Positions 1-6,484 of a stretch of DNA of 6,486 nucleotides are shown in pieces. A program made the translations under genes and the position numbers. The DNA comes from Bacteroidota bacterium (GTDB lineage: Bacteria; Bacteroidota; Bacteroidia; Bacteroidales; GCA-2748055): positions 1-6,486 of the forward strand of contig JAAEOI010000068.1 in the NCBI GenBank assembly GCA_024244665.1, in the 5' to 3' direction. The notes under the pieces are model-generated. The model was not told the DNA's origin. It did not search any database and saw only the letters and a program-made list of their open reading frames with translations. Each line of letters starts with the position of its first letter. The stretch's first letter is position 1.

Positions 1-263
1 ACTTTTGATGAAATCAGAAGATCTGAAGGAGCTGAATTCTTTTTCAGCCATTTGCCGAGAATGGTTTCGCTTTCTCCACCCTTAAACCCGGGTAACCAGC
101 TGGCATACTTGTTGGCTGAGTCCAGGAAATTTCCTCCATGGTCCACATACATGTCCAGCAGCCTGAAGGATGTTTTTTCATCCACTCCGGTGCCAAAATA
201 CATGCATCCCAATCCCGCAATCGAGATCTCTTCACCTGTATTTCCCAATCCAATTCTCTGCAT
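1..263 (-). CDS. Aldo/keto reductase, N-terminal part (truncated by window edge)
   Basis: The first 87 residues of an aldo/keto reductase are visible; the rest lies beyond the left edge. These are cytosolic NAD(P)H-dependent (beta/alpha)8-barrel oxidoreductases acting on carbonyl and sugar substrates. The N-terminus has the family's opening strand (GNTGEEISIAGLGCMYFGTG, residues 7-26). It is followed by the segment with the catalytic Asp and Tyr, GGNFLDSANKY (Asp48, Tyr53), then GGESETILGKWL (62-73) and LLISSK, whose Lys87 fits the catalytic lysine; the tetrad histidine would lie outside the window. An in-frame stop six codons upstream makes the ATG at 261-263 the only sensible start. No Shine-Dalgarno sequence is evident. 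It begins 172 bases after the HTCS stop on the same strand, so it could be co-transcribed or have its own promoter. No signal peptide is seen, consistent with a cytosolic enzyme. The family is secure but the substrate is unknown; a role in uronate or deoxysugar metabolism is inferred only from its neighbours. Confidence 0.9.
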   Translation of the reverse strand, partial: MQRIGLGNTGEEISIAGLGCMYFGTGVDEKTSFRLLDMYVDHGGNFLDSANKYASWLPGFKGGESETILGKWLKKNSAPSDLLISSK

Positions 264-297
264 TGTCCGAAACCATTGTTACCTAATAGTAAAGAAA

Positions 298-305
298 CGA
301 ACATA
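298..305 (-). promoter_or_regulatory. Weak candidate -7 element upstream of the aldo/keto reductase
   Basis: On the minus strand this reads TATGTTCG, one mismatch from the Bacteroidota -7 consensus TAnnTTTG, and ends about 34 bases before the reductase ATG. There is no exact TTTG at the -33 position; only a T-rich stretch lies at about the right distance. Read-through from the HTCS gene is an equally good explanation. Confidence 0.18.
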
Positions 306-371
306 CCCTCGGTTTGAAGTGGAAAAATGGTTACATTTTTCATGAATATCGTATCCGGGTTCTACATACGA

Positions 372-385
372 CCTTCCGGAAAAGG
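372..385. repeat. Short dyad in the HTCS-reductase gap
   Basis: The gap contains CCTTCCGGAAAAGG on the plus strand, with a perfect 8-bp palindrome TTCCGGAA at 374-381. It is not followed by a T-run on either strand, so it does not look like an intrinsic terminator. It may be a protein-binding site or chance. No convincing hairpin terminator was found elsewhere between 264 and 435. Confidence 0.25.
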
Positions 386-408
386 AGACATGAATCGCAC
401 GGGCTTTG

Positions 409-426
409 TCAGATGAAAGCTCAGAT
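409..426. repeat. TCAGAT direct repeat, 12-bp period, just after the HTCS stop
   Basis: TCAGAT occurs at 409-414 and again at 421-426, giving two 6-bp direct repeats with a 12-bp centre spacing immediately downstream of the HTCS stop codon. AraC-family regulators often bind direct repeats, but a 6-bp word repeated once is weak evidence. Confidence 0.15.
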
Positions 427-435
427 TTTTAAGGA

Positions 436-3400
436 TTACTTGAGTTCAACCTGGTAAGATTTCGGAGTTTTACCGAAATGTTTCTTGAATGATTTGCTGA
501 AATAATTTGCATCATTAAAGCCCACCATCAATCCCACCTCTGAGATGGGGTAGCTGGTTTCTTCAAGCAATAATGCCGCCTTTTTCATTTGAATGGAAAG
601 GATATACTGGTGTGGGGTTACCCCTGATATCCCTTTGACTTTATTGTACAGGTTGGTGCGGCTATGCCCTGTCTTTCTTGCCAGAAAATCGATATTGAAA
701 TCAACTTTGCCAATGCTCTCATCAATGATCCTGGTTAATTCTTCAATGAATTGTTTGTCCTGATCGGAATTTGTCAGCACATTGGCCGGAAGGTTGGGTT
801 CCTGGTTAAATTTGTTGATCAGTTTTTTTCTATTGGAGATATAGTTGTCGATCTTGAATTTCAATAATTTGAAATCGAAAGGTTTTGTGATATAATCGAC
901 AGCCCCGGTCTCAAGGCCATGCATTTTCTTTCCTTCGCTTGAATCTGCCGTAAGAAGTATCACAGGAATATGACTGGTAGTAAAATTCTCCCGCAAATTC
1001 CGAATTGTTTCTATCCCGTCCATAACCGGCATATTCAGATCGCAGACGATAAAGTCCGGAGACTCCTTTAGAGCTGTATGAAGGCCTTCCTCCCCGTTAC
1101 AGGCACCATATGTAATGTAGAATTTTTTAAATTGATCCTCCAGGTATTCCCTCATATCCTCATTGTCTTCAATGATCAATATGGAGCTCTTGTGAGAAAT
1201 GCCCTTGGATGTATTTTCATTCAATTGTTCTGATTGAAGTATAGGAGGAACAGAGAGTTGAATTTCATCGGTGTCGGTAATAAACAGATCACCTGAACTC
1301 TCATCATCTCCAATAAGGGGTATGGATAGCCTGAAGTGTGTGCCCCTGTTAATCTCACTGTCAACCTGAATGGTCCCATTGTGCAGATTGACCAGCTCTT
1401 TCACAAAAGATAAGCCCAGGCCGGAACTGTTCTCGTTTCTGTGGAAGCGTTCAAAAATACGGTTCAAATCCTCTTCCTTTATTCCCCGACCTTCATCTTT
1501 TACTGACAATTCAAAAAAATCCGAATCTTCGTTCCAATTAATTCCAACTTCTATGGCCTTCCCTTCAGGGGTAAACTTGAATGCATTTGACAGCAAGTTG
1601 TTTAATATTTTGTTCATGACCTTGCAATCAATGTACCCTAAAATTTCATTCCGGGTAGATGTAAAGCTGAAATCAATATTCTTCTTCTCCGCAAGGGGAA
1701 CAAATAAATCTGACAGGTTTCTGATATATTCAACTATATCAATGTACGAGAGGCTAAGCTTCATCTGCTCTTCCCTGATTTTGCGAAAGTCCAGTATCTG
1801 TTCCACCAGGTTCAGCAGGTAGGTGGCATTCTTATGTATTTGATTTGCTCGTTTCTCAACGACTTCGGGTGAATCTGATTCTGCAATGATATCCTTCACC
1901 GGGTTGATGATCATGGTTAAGGGATTCTTGAACTCGTGAGAGATGTTGGTGTAGTATTGTAGTTTCTTTTCATTCAACCTGTCCATGTAAGTGATTTTTT
2001 GCTTCGCCTCCGTCTGCCTTTTATAGAGGAAGAAAATCGTGAACAGGATGGTTCCGGAAACCAGGACAATCAGCAGGATTCCCAGGGGTGATTTTGTGAA
2101 CGGAGGCCGTATGACAATTCCAAATTGCTTTATCTCCGGTATCTCCACCCCGTCACTATTAAAAGCTTTCAGCTGGAATGTATACTTGCCCGGGTGCATA
2201 TTCTGATAGATCGCACTGTTGGTGGTAAGGGGAATGCTCCAATCCTCATGGTGGTTTTCGAGCTTGAATGAAAATTGAAGTTTGTCAGGATTCGTGAAAT
2301 CAAGTACAGAAAATTCGAATTGAAATGAGTTCTGTAAATGGCTTAGCTCAATTTGACTCTCAAATTCAATGGCCTTATCGAGAAGATCGGATTTTCCGGG
2401 CGATATCTCGTTCCCGTTTACCATAAACTTAGAAAGAACAACAGGGTACTTGCTGGAATCTTTTACAACGGACATTGGATTAAAATAGAGGAAACCCTTG
2501 CTGTTCCCGAAGATAATCTCCCCCTCGGAAGTAGAGACCCCGCAACTCTCGGTGAAATAATTCAGAATGGCAGTTTTTTCAACAAAGAAATTCTCAATAG
2601 AACCGGTGAGGGGATTGAGCCTGTTTATCCCATTGCTGGTAGACATCCAAAGATTGTTTTCCTTATCCTCCAGGATGGAATAGACCATATTTGATGACAG
2701 CCCGTCCTCGGTATTGAAATTCTCCCACTCCCACCTATCATCCCGGATATTGTTCATAGAAAGTCGGCTGATACCTCCACCCAGGGTGGTCGCGAAAATG
2801 GAGCTGTCCTCACTCTGGAAAATGCAGGCCACATTGGGGTATACCAGGCTGGATGATTCTTCCCTGTTGCTCTGAATAATTTTAAAATCTTTTTTATCGC
2901 TCGTCAGCTGATCATTCCTCAGAAAACTAATACCGTCCGCTCCTCCTATCCAGAGGTTACCGGTTTTGTCAACAAGAAAATACCGGATCTGGTCACTCGC
3001 CATATTGTCTTTTTCTTTTGAAAAGATTTCAAAGTTGGGGTTGGTAAACGGATCGGTTAACAGACCCAGTCCGGATACATGGGATCCAATCCAGATTTGC
3101 CCGTGGTCATCCTGAATAATGGAAAACACCTCATCCAGTGCCCTGGAATGATGTTCATCGAAATGAATAATCTCCATGTTAATAGCCGGAATGTCCAGTA
3201 TATCTTTCAGTACAAATATTCCTTTTCCTTTGGAGGCAACCCACAGGTTGTCAAAATCATCGAAAATTAAACTATAGACATTGATGTCTTCCAGGAGCTT
3301 CCTTCCTGACGGGCTGAGATCATCGGGAAGGGTTCGGCGAAGTACTTTATCCTTGTCATAGCAATATATCTTTCCCCCCTTGCTCCCCAACCATAAGAAA

Positions 3401-4782
3401 CCGTTCTTATCCACTGCAGCAGCCCGGATCGTATTTACATAGGTATTCACGGGATTTTTCACAGGCTGGTGCCAGAAAAATTGCCTGGGTGACAAATCCA
3501 CCTTATTAATTCCTCCGACCATGGTCCCAATCCACAGGTTTTTGGAATTATCTTCGAACACATCAAGTATAAAATTGGAAGAGAGGCTGTTCGTATTCTC
3601 TTCCGAGTAGAGGTAATTTTCAAAATCATCGTTTTCCGGCCTGTACAGAAATACTCCTCCTCCACGGACACCAACCCAGAGATCAAAATTGCTGTCTTCG
3701 AGAAATACCGGGTGATCCAGATCGCCTAAGAAATCCCTGTTAGCGCCTTCAAGCGGATAGTAGAGCAAGTATTGTTCGTCGGGGTCATACCTGTAAATGC
3801 CTCTGTTATACTGTGAAAACCAGATATGATTCCGGGAGTCCACAAAAAATCCTCTGGCACTGTCTATTTTACTATGGAAGCTGCTAACTACTGTGTTCTC
3901 TTTTTTGTTAACGTCGAAAATATATTGACTGGAACCCAGGAGGATCCTGGTGGAATCAATGGTTTGGATGCAGTAGATTGGATTTGTCTTAAGCTGCTCA
4001 TTAATCTCTGGAAAACGCCTGAAACTTCCTGCGGCTTGATCAAAGAAATTCAGCCCGGATCTGCTTGTTCCAAACAAAAGATGATTTCCGTCTTCATGTA
4101 TGCTTATAATGCTTTGCCCGTCCAGGTAATTATTGACAAGCCTCATGTTTGAGGCTGAATTGTCAATATGTACGAGACCTTCTTCTGTCCCGATCCAGAT
4201 TTTACCCTTCCTGTCCTCGTGAATAAAATGGATCGCATTATTCGGGAGAAATTGCTCACTTGTAAAGTGCTCGGCATTCAGGTCCTTCCTGTTTGCTGAA
4301 TAGCTCAGGTATACACAGCCTTTATTACCCCATAACCATAGGTCTCCGTTGGAGGTAATGAGATAATCCTCAATGGGGACTTCCTGTTTAAGGATCTGGG
4401 AGAAGAGGTCCAGAACAACATGCGTGAAAGGATCGATCCTGTGCACATTGTCATCCAGTGTGATACCCCAGATGTAACCATACTTGTCCTCTTTTATGTA
4501 TTCAATCCGGTTGTTACTGAGGCTTGTTGTGTCTCCCGGTTCGGAGTGATAGGTATGGAAATTCTTCCCATCATACCTGCAGAGACCGTTAAAAGTGGCA
4601 AACCACATATATCCCCTGCTGTCCTGGAATATGTCCCGCACGGTGTTGTCGGGAAGTCCGTCCTGCATTTTGATCCGGTCAAATTCAATATCCTGTGCAG
4701 ACGCAACAAATGTGCATGCTAATAATTGAACGAGGATTAGTCCAATTTTTATTATTTCATTTATGTGGAATCTTCTATCCAT
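436..4782 (-). CDS. Hybrid two-component system sensor/regulator (HTCS)
   Basis: This 1448-residue inner-membrane protein should sense a glycan fragment in the periplasm and activate transcription of its locus from the cytoplasmic side. In order it has: a signal peptide (1-29, cleavage ASA|Q); about 16 propeller-strand motifs of the type NLWIGT.GG (roughly 58-765), fitting two seven-bladed Reg_prop beta-propellers; a Y_Y_Y domain (about 785-892, with PGKYTFQLKA); one membrane segment (900-920); a HisKA domain with phospho-accepting His949 in SHEFKNPLT; and an HATPase_c domain with N-box Asn1066, G1 DEGRG (1096-1100) and G2 GLGL (1121-1124). A receiver follows, with acidic Glu1205/Asp1206, phospho-acceptor Asp1248 (CDLNMP), Thr1278 and Lys1300. 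The C-terminus is an AraC-type double helix-turn-helix (about 1345-1445). All catalytic residues are present, so it is expected to be active. The ATG at 4780-4782 was chosen because it directly begins the signal peptide; an in-frame TTG 15 codons upstream would add an unlikely leader. Oddities are HEFKNPL in place of the usual HEFRTPL and a short ATP lid. The recognised ligand cannot be deduced. Confidence 0.97.
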   Translation of the reverse strand: MDRRFHINEIIKIGLILVQLLACTFVASAQDIEFDRIKMQDGLPDNTVRDIFQDSRGYMWFATFNGLCRYDGKNFHTYHSEPGDTTSLSNNRIEYIKEDKYGYIWGITLDDNVHRIDPFTHVVLDLFSQILKQEVPIEDYLITSNGDLWLWGNKGCVYLSYSANRKDLNAEHFTSEQFLPNNAIHFIHEDRKGKIWIGTEEGLVHIDNSASNMRLVNNYLDGQSIISIHEDGNHLLFGTSRSGLNFFDQAAGSFRRFPEINEQLKTNPIYCIQTIDSTRILLGSSQYIFDVNKKENTVVSSFHSKIDSARGFFVDSRNHIWFSQYNRGIYRYDPDEQYLLYYPLEGANRDFLGDLDHPVFLEDSNFDLWVGVRGGGVFLYRPENDDFENYLYSEENTNSLSSNFILDVFEDNSKNLWIGTMVGGINKVDLSPRQFFWHQPVKNPVNTYVNTIRAAAVDKNGFLWLGSKGGKIYCYDKDKVLRRTLPDDLSPSGRKLLEDINVYSLIFDDFDNLWVASKGKGIFVLKDILDIPAINMEIIHFDEHHSRALDEVFSIIQDDHGQIWIGSHVSGLGLLTDPFTNPNFEIFSKEKDNMASDQIRYFLVDKTGNLWIGGADGISFLRNDQLTSDKKDFKIIQSNREESSSLVYPNVACIFQSEDSSIFATTLGGGISRLSMNNIRDDRWEWENFNTEDGLSSNMVYSILEDKENNLWMSTSNGINRLNPLTGSIENFFVEKTAILNYFTESCGVSTSEGEIIFGNSKGFLYFNPMSVVKDSSKYPVVLSKFMVNGNEISPGKSDLLDKAIEFESQIELSHLQNSFQFEFSVLDFTNPDKLQFSFKLENHHEDWSIPLTTNSAIYQNMHPGKYTFQLKAFNSDGVEIPEIKQFGIVIRPPFTKSPLGILLIVLVSGTILFTIFFLYKRQTEAKQKITYMDRLNEKKLQYYTNISHEFKNPLTMIINPVKDIIAESDSPEVVEKRANQIHKNATYLLNLVEQILDFRKIREEQMKLSLSYIDIVEYIRNLSDLFVPLAEKKNIDFSFTSTRNEILGYIDCKVMNKILNNLLSNAFKFTPEGKAIEVGINWNEDSDFFELSVKDEGRGIKEEDLNRIFERFHRNENSSGLGLSFVKELVNLHNGTIQVDSEINRGTHFRLSIPLIGDDESSGDLFITDTDEIQLSVPPILQSEQLNENTSKGISHKSSILIIEDNEDMREYLEDQFKKFYITYGACNGEEGLHTALKESPDFIVCDLNMPVMDGIETIRNLRENFTTSHIPVILLTADSSEGKKMHGLETGAVDYITKPFDFKLLKFKIDNYISNRKKLINKFNQEPNLPANVLTNSDQDKQFIEELTRIIDESIGKVDFNIDFLARKTGHSRTNLYNKVKGISGVTPHQYILSIQMKKAALLLEETSYPISEVGLMVGFNDANYFSKSFKKHFGKTPKSYQVELK

Positions 4783-4809
4783 AGTGTATGAAGCCGGCAA
4801 GATAGAACT

Positions 4810-4817
4810 CAAATTTA
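4810..4817 (-). promoter_or_regulatory. Candidate -7 promoter element for the HTCS gene
   Basis: The minus strand reads TAAATTTG, an exact match to the Bacteroidota -7 consensus TAnnTTTG. It ends 27 bases before the HTCS ATG, which would give a short leader. No TTTG lies at the expected -33 position; the nearest TTTG upstream is only 7 bases away. The HTCS could be transcribed from here, by read-through from the GH105 gene, or both. No terminator-like hairpin is visible in the 88-base gap. Confidence 0.35.
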
Positions 4818-4870
4818 ATCTTACCAAATTACCATGAATTCTGAAGCATCCACAATTAAGAGAGAGTGAT

Positions 4871-6025
4871 TTACCTCATTTTAGCTATTTCACAACCTGC
4901 CAGAAGAAAAGCCCCAAGCCCGTAATCTTCAAAGTCAGGCATGGATTCATAGGTGACCGGTTGTCCGTCTTTTGGCTCTTTTCCAGTACCCTGGACATGG
5001 CCTAAAAATCCAGTGGGATGAAGGCAATCCTTCACCATTGTATTCCATCCCTGGTTTATGGCAGGGACATATTCACCGGCATCCAGTAGTCCATTGTTTA
5101 CTCCCCATGCCATCCCGTAAAGGAAAAAGGCTGTCCCTGTAAGCTCTTTTCCTCCGAAATGATCCGGATCATGCAGGCTGACATTCCACATGCCGTCTTC
5201 CCGCTGCACCTTGAGCAGGGCCTGACACATTTCCTGAAGCATCTTTACATAACCTTCGCGGTATTCTGAATTTGCAGGCAGAACCTGGAGGGTCCGGACA
5301 AGGGCACCGATCACCCAGCCATTTCCACGGGACCAGTAACAATCCTCTCCATTGGGTTCCTGGTAGGGTGGCACAAAATCGGCATCTCTCCACCACAGGC
5401 CATCCTCTTCATTAAACAGGCCTCCACCTACGCTATCCTTCATGTCTGTATACAGGGCATGCATATGCTCAAAATAGAGATCTTCACCGGTGATGACTCC
5501 CAACTGGGCAAACAGGGGCATGGCCATGTATGCTGCATCTACCCAGTTCCAGTTGTTCCCAAATTCCCTTCCACCGGTCTCACCGGTCTGTATATATTCA
5601 TCAATGGATGCCTTCACATCGGCAATGAGTTCAGATCTTGCGGTATCCATCAGGTAGAGTTCTATATAGGTCTGACCGGCAAGTTGGTCATTCCACATCT
5701 CTTTGGGACTAATCTTCCAATTATGGCTCTTCCCCCAATCCTCTGCATACTTCAAGAGACGGGATTCTTCAGTGGTCCTGTATAGCTCCATTAATCCCGT
5801 ATAATAGGTGCCGCGGGTCCAGATATTGCTTTTCCAGAGGATGCCGGTAGTGGGCTGAAGGATCTCCTTCCCGGTATCGGGCCATTTTTCCATGAAATAG
5901 TCATTGGCCAGGGTCATTGATTCAATGATCTCAGGCTTTGAGGATTTCTCAATATCCCTATGATTACATGATAGGCAAATGACCGCCAATAGGATGGATC
6001 CGATCCCCAAAAATGATTTTTTCAT
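4871..6025 (-). CDS. GH105 unsaturated uronyl hydrolase, lipoprotein
   Basis: This 384-residue enzyme belongs to glycoside hydrolase family 105 (YteR/RhiN-like, related to GH88). Members remove the 4,5-unsaturated galacturonyl or glucuronyl residue that polysaccharide lyases leave at the non-reducing end, by hydrating the double bond. Family landmarks are WNDQLAGQTYIELY (111-124), WVDAAYMAMPLFA (161-173) with Asp163 as the likely general acid (equivalent to YteR Asp143), WSRGNGW (231-237), LTGTAFFLYGMAWGVNNGLLD (around 305-315) and DYGLGAFLLAG (367-377). Its length matches the (alpha/alpha)6-barrel family. The N-terminus MKKSFLGIGSILLAVICLSC is a lipoprotein signal with lipidated Cys20 expected; no acidic surface-export motif follows the Cys, so a periplasmic face is more likely than the cell surface. 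The ATG at 6023-6025 was chosen over an in-frame TTG two codons upstream because the signal peptide starts there. It follows a TonB receptor and precedes an HTCS on the same strand, consistent with a glycan locus. Substrate choice (rhamnogalacturonan, ulvan or arabinogalactan fragments) is not resolved. Confidence 0.95.
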   Translation of the reverse strand: MKKSFLGIGSILLAVICLSCNHRDIEKSSKPEIIESMTLANDYFMEKWPDTGKEILQPTTGILWKSNIWTRGTYYTGLMELYRTTEESRLLKYAEDWGKSHNWKISPKEMWNDQLAGQTYIELYLMDTARSELIADVKASIDEYIQTGETGGREFGNNWNWVDAAYMAMPLFAQLGVITGEDLYFEHMHALYTDMKDSVGGGLFNEEDGLWWRDADFVPPYQEPNGEDCYWSRGNGWVIGALVRTLQVLPANSEYREGYVKMLQEMCQALLKVQREDGMWNVSLHDPDHFGGKELTGTAFFLYGMAWGVNNGLLDAGEYVPAINQGWNTMVKDCLHPTGFLGHVQGTGKEPKDGQPVTYESMPDFEDYGLGAFLLAGCEIAKMR

Positions 6026-6079
6026 AGTCAATAGGATTTAGGTGTTAGATTAGATATGGGTGTGATCTTGATAGTTTTA

Positions 6080-6178
6080 TTATTGAAGAGTCCAATATAG
6101 ATCTAAGGTGAAGACCGCACCACGTTTTTTTGTCCAGAAAAAAACAGAAAATCGTATATGAATTTTTACTTATTGAAG
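6080..6178. repeat. TTATTGAAG direct repeat, 90 bp apart, upstream of GH105
   Basis: The 9-bp word TTATTGAAG occurs at 6080-6088 and 6170-6178, exactly 90 bp apart and in the same orientation. Both copies are preceded by a T-rich stretch (TTTTA-like). The two copies bracket much of the gap between the receptor and the GH105 gene. They could be regulator half-sites or chance matches in AT-rich sequence. Confidence 0.25.
6124..6145. repeat. Perfect A/T-rich inverted repeat upstream of GH105
   Basis: An 8-bp arm (G followed by seven T) at 6124-6131 and its perfect complement (seven A followed by C) at 6138-6145 flank the 6-base spacer GTCCAG. As RNA this could form a weak A-U hairpin with a six-base loop. 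It may help end or attenuate transcription from the receptor gene, or be an operator. It sits about 100 bases before the GH105 start. Confidence 0.35.
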
Positions 6179-6216
6179 GCACTTGTGTTGGTGCAGGTAT
6201 GGGATTTGATTCATCG

Positions 6217-6226
6217 AAAAAAAAAA
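6217..6226 (-). terminator. T10 tract just after the receptor stop, weak terminator candidate
   Basis: Nine bases after the receptor stop codon, the minus strand carries ten consecutive T preceded by a short GC-rich stretch (GGCCCC). No stable stem can be drawn directly before the T-run, so this is at best an incomplete intrinsic terminator. If it works, the GH105 gene needs its own promoter; no good TAnnTTTG match was found in 6026-6235 (the closest is TATATTGG). Confidence 0.25.
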
Positions 6227-6235
6227 TGGGGCCAA

Positions 6236-6484
6236 TCATAGATATTCAGGTTTTTGATGAAAGGTATAACGAAGACCTAAATCCACTGTTCTGCCATAAT
6301 ATTCCACCGAAGCCAGTTTCCCTAATTCACTCGTAAATGTACGATCAACGGTATTCGTAATATTGTTGAGATTCAGATACAACTGGAGTCCTCCACCAAG
6401 CCATGGTAGTTTCTGTTGCGCTGTAAAATCCCAACGTTTATAGGAATCAGTATAAGAATCCAGTTCCTTATAAGTTCTATTTAC
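6236..6484 (-). CDS. TonB-dependent outer-membrane receptor, C-terminal end (truncated by window edge)
   Basis: The final 82 residues of an outer-membrane beta-barrel are encoded here, reading in from the right edge. The fragment has the alternating aromatic strands and tight turns of the last barrel strands of TonB-dependent receptors: YKRWDFTAQQKL, then LQLYLNLNNITNTVDRTF, then EYYGRTVDLGLRYTF. Such receptors import siderophores, vitamins or oligosaccharides, powered by TonB-ExbBD. The YYGRTVDLGLRYTF ending recalls FecA/Caulobacter-type receptors with a carboxypeptidase-regulatory-like N-terminus more than classic SusC, and no SusD gene lies between it and the GH105 gene. The usual terminal Phe is followed by a seven-residue tail (HQKPEYL). 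Its neighbours suggest a saccharide ligand; the plug and TonB box lie outside the window. The receptor family is well supported; the subclass is inference from a short fragment. Confidence 0.88.
   Translation of the reverse strand, partial: VNRTYKELDSYTDSYKRWDFTAQQKLPWLGGGLQLYLNLNNITNTVDRTFTSELGKLASVEYYGRTVDLGLRYTFHQKPEYL

Noticed and set aside
44..343. 99-codon minus-strand ORF at the left end
   Set aside because: It overlaps the aldo/keto reductase in another frame; only the reductase frame shows a recognisable family.
1370..1822. 150-codon plus-strand ORF antisense to the HTCS kinase domain
   Set aside because: It lies opposite a strongly conserved coding region, has a basic, serine-rich composition typical of an antisense shadow, and resembles no family I know.
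4783..4827. TTG start extending the HTCS by 15 residues
   Set aside because: The extension precedes a normal signal peptide and overlaps the candidate -7 element TAAATTTG; the ATG at 4780-4782 is a better start.
4783..4870. Terminator between GH105 and HTCS
   Set aside because: I looked for a stem followed by a T-run and found only the short GAATTC palindrome, so co-transcription is left open.
5459..5785. 108-codon plus-strand ORF antisense to GH105
   Set aside because: The opposite strand encodes the conserved GH105 core including the catalytic Asp163; this is a shadow frame.
6026..6031. TTG start two codons upstream of the GH105 ATG
   Set aside because: The ATG directly starts the lipoprotein signal (MKKSFLG); ATG is preferred and the two extra residues add nothing.
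6045..6239. A 64-codon minus-strand ORF whose ATG overlaps the receptor stop codon (ATGA)
   Set aside because: The overlap is the kind seen in coupled genes, but the predicted protein (starting MIGPIFFFDES) has low-complexity stretches from the T-runs, matches no family I recognise and covers nearly the whole gap holding repeats and probable regulatory DNA. Most likely fortuitous.
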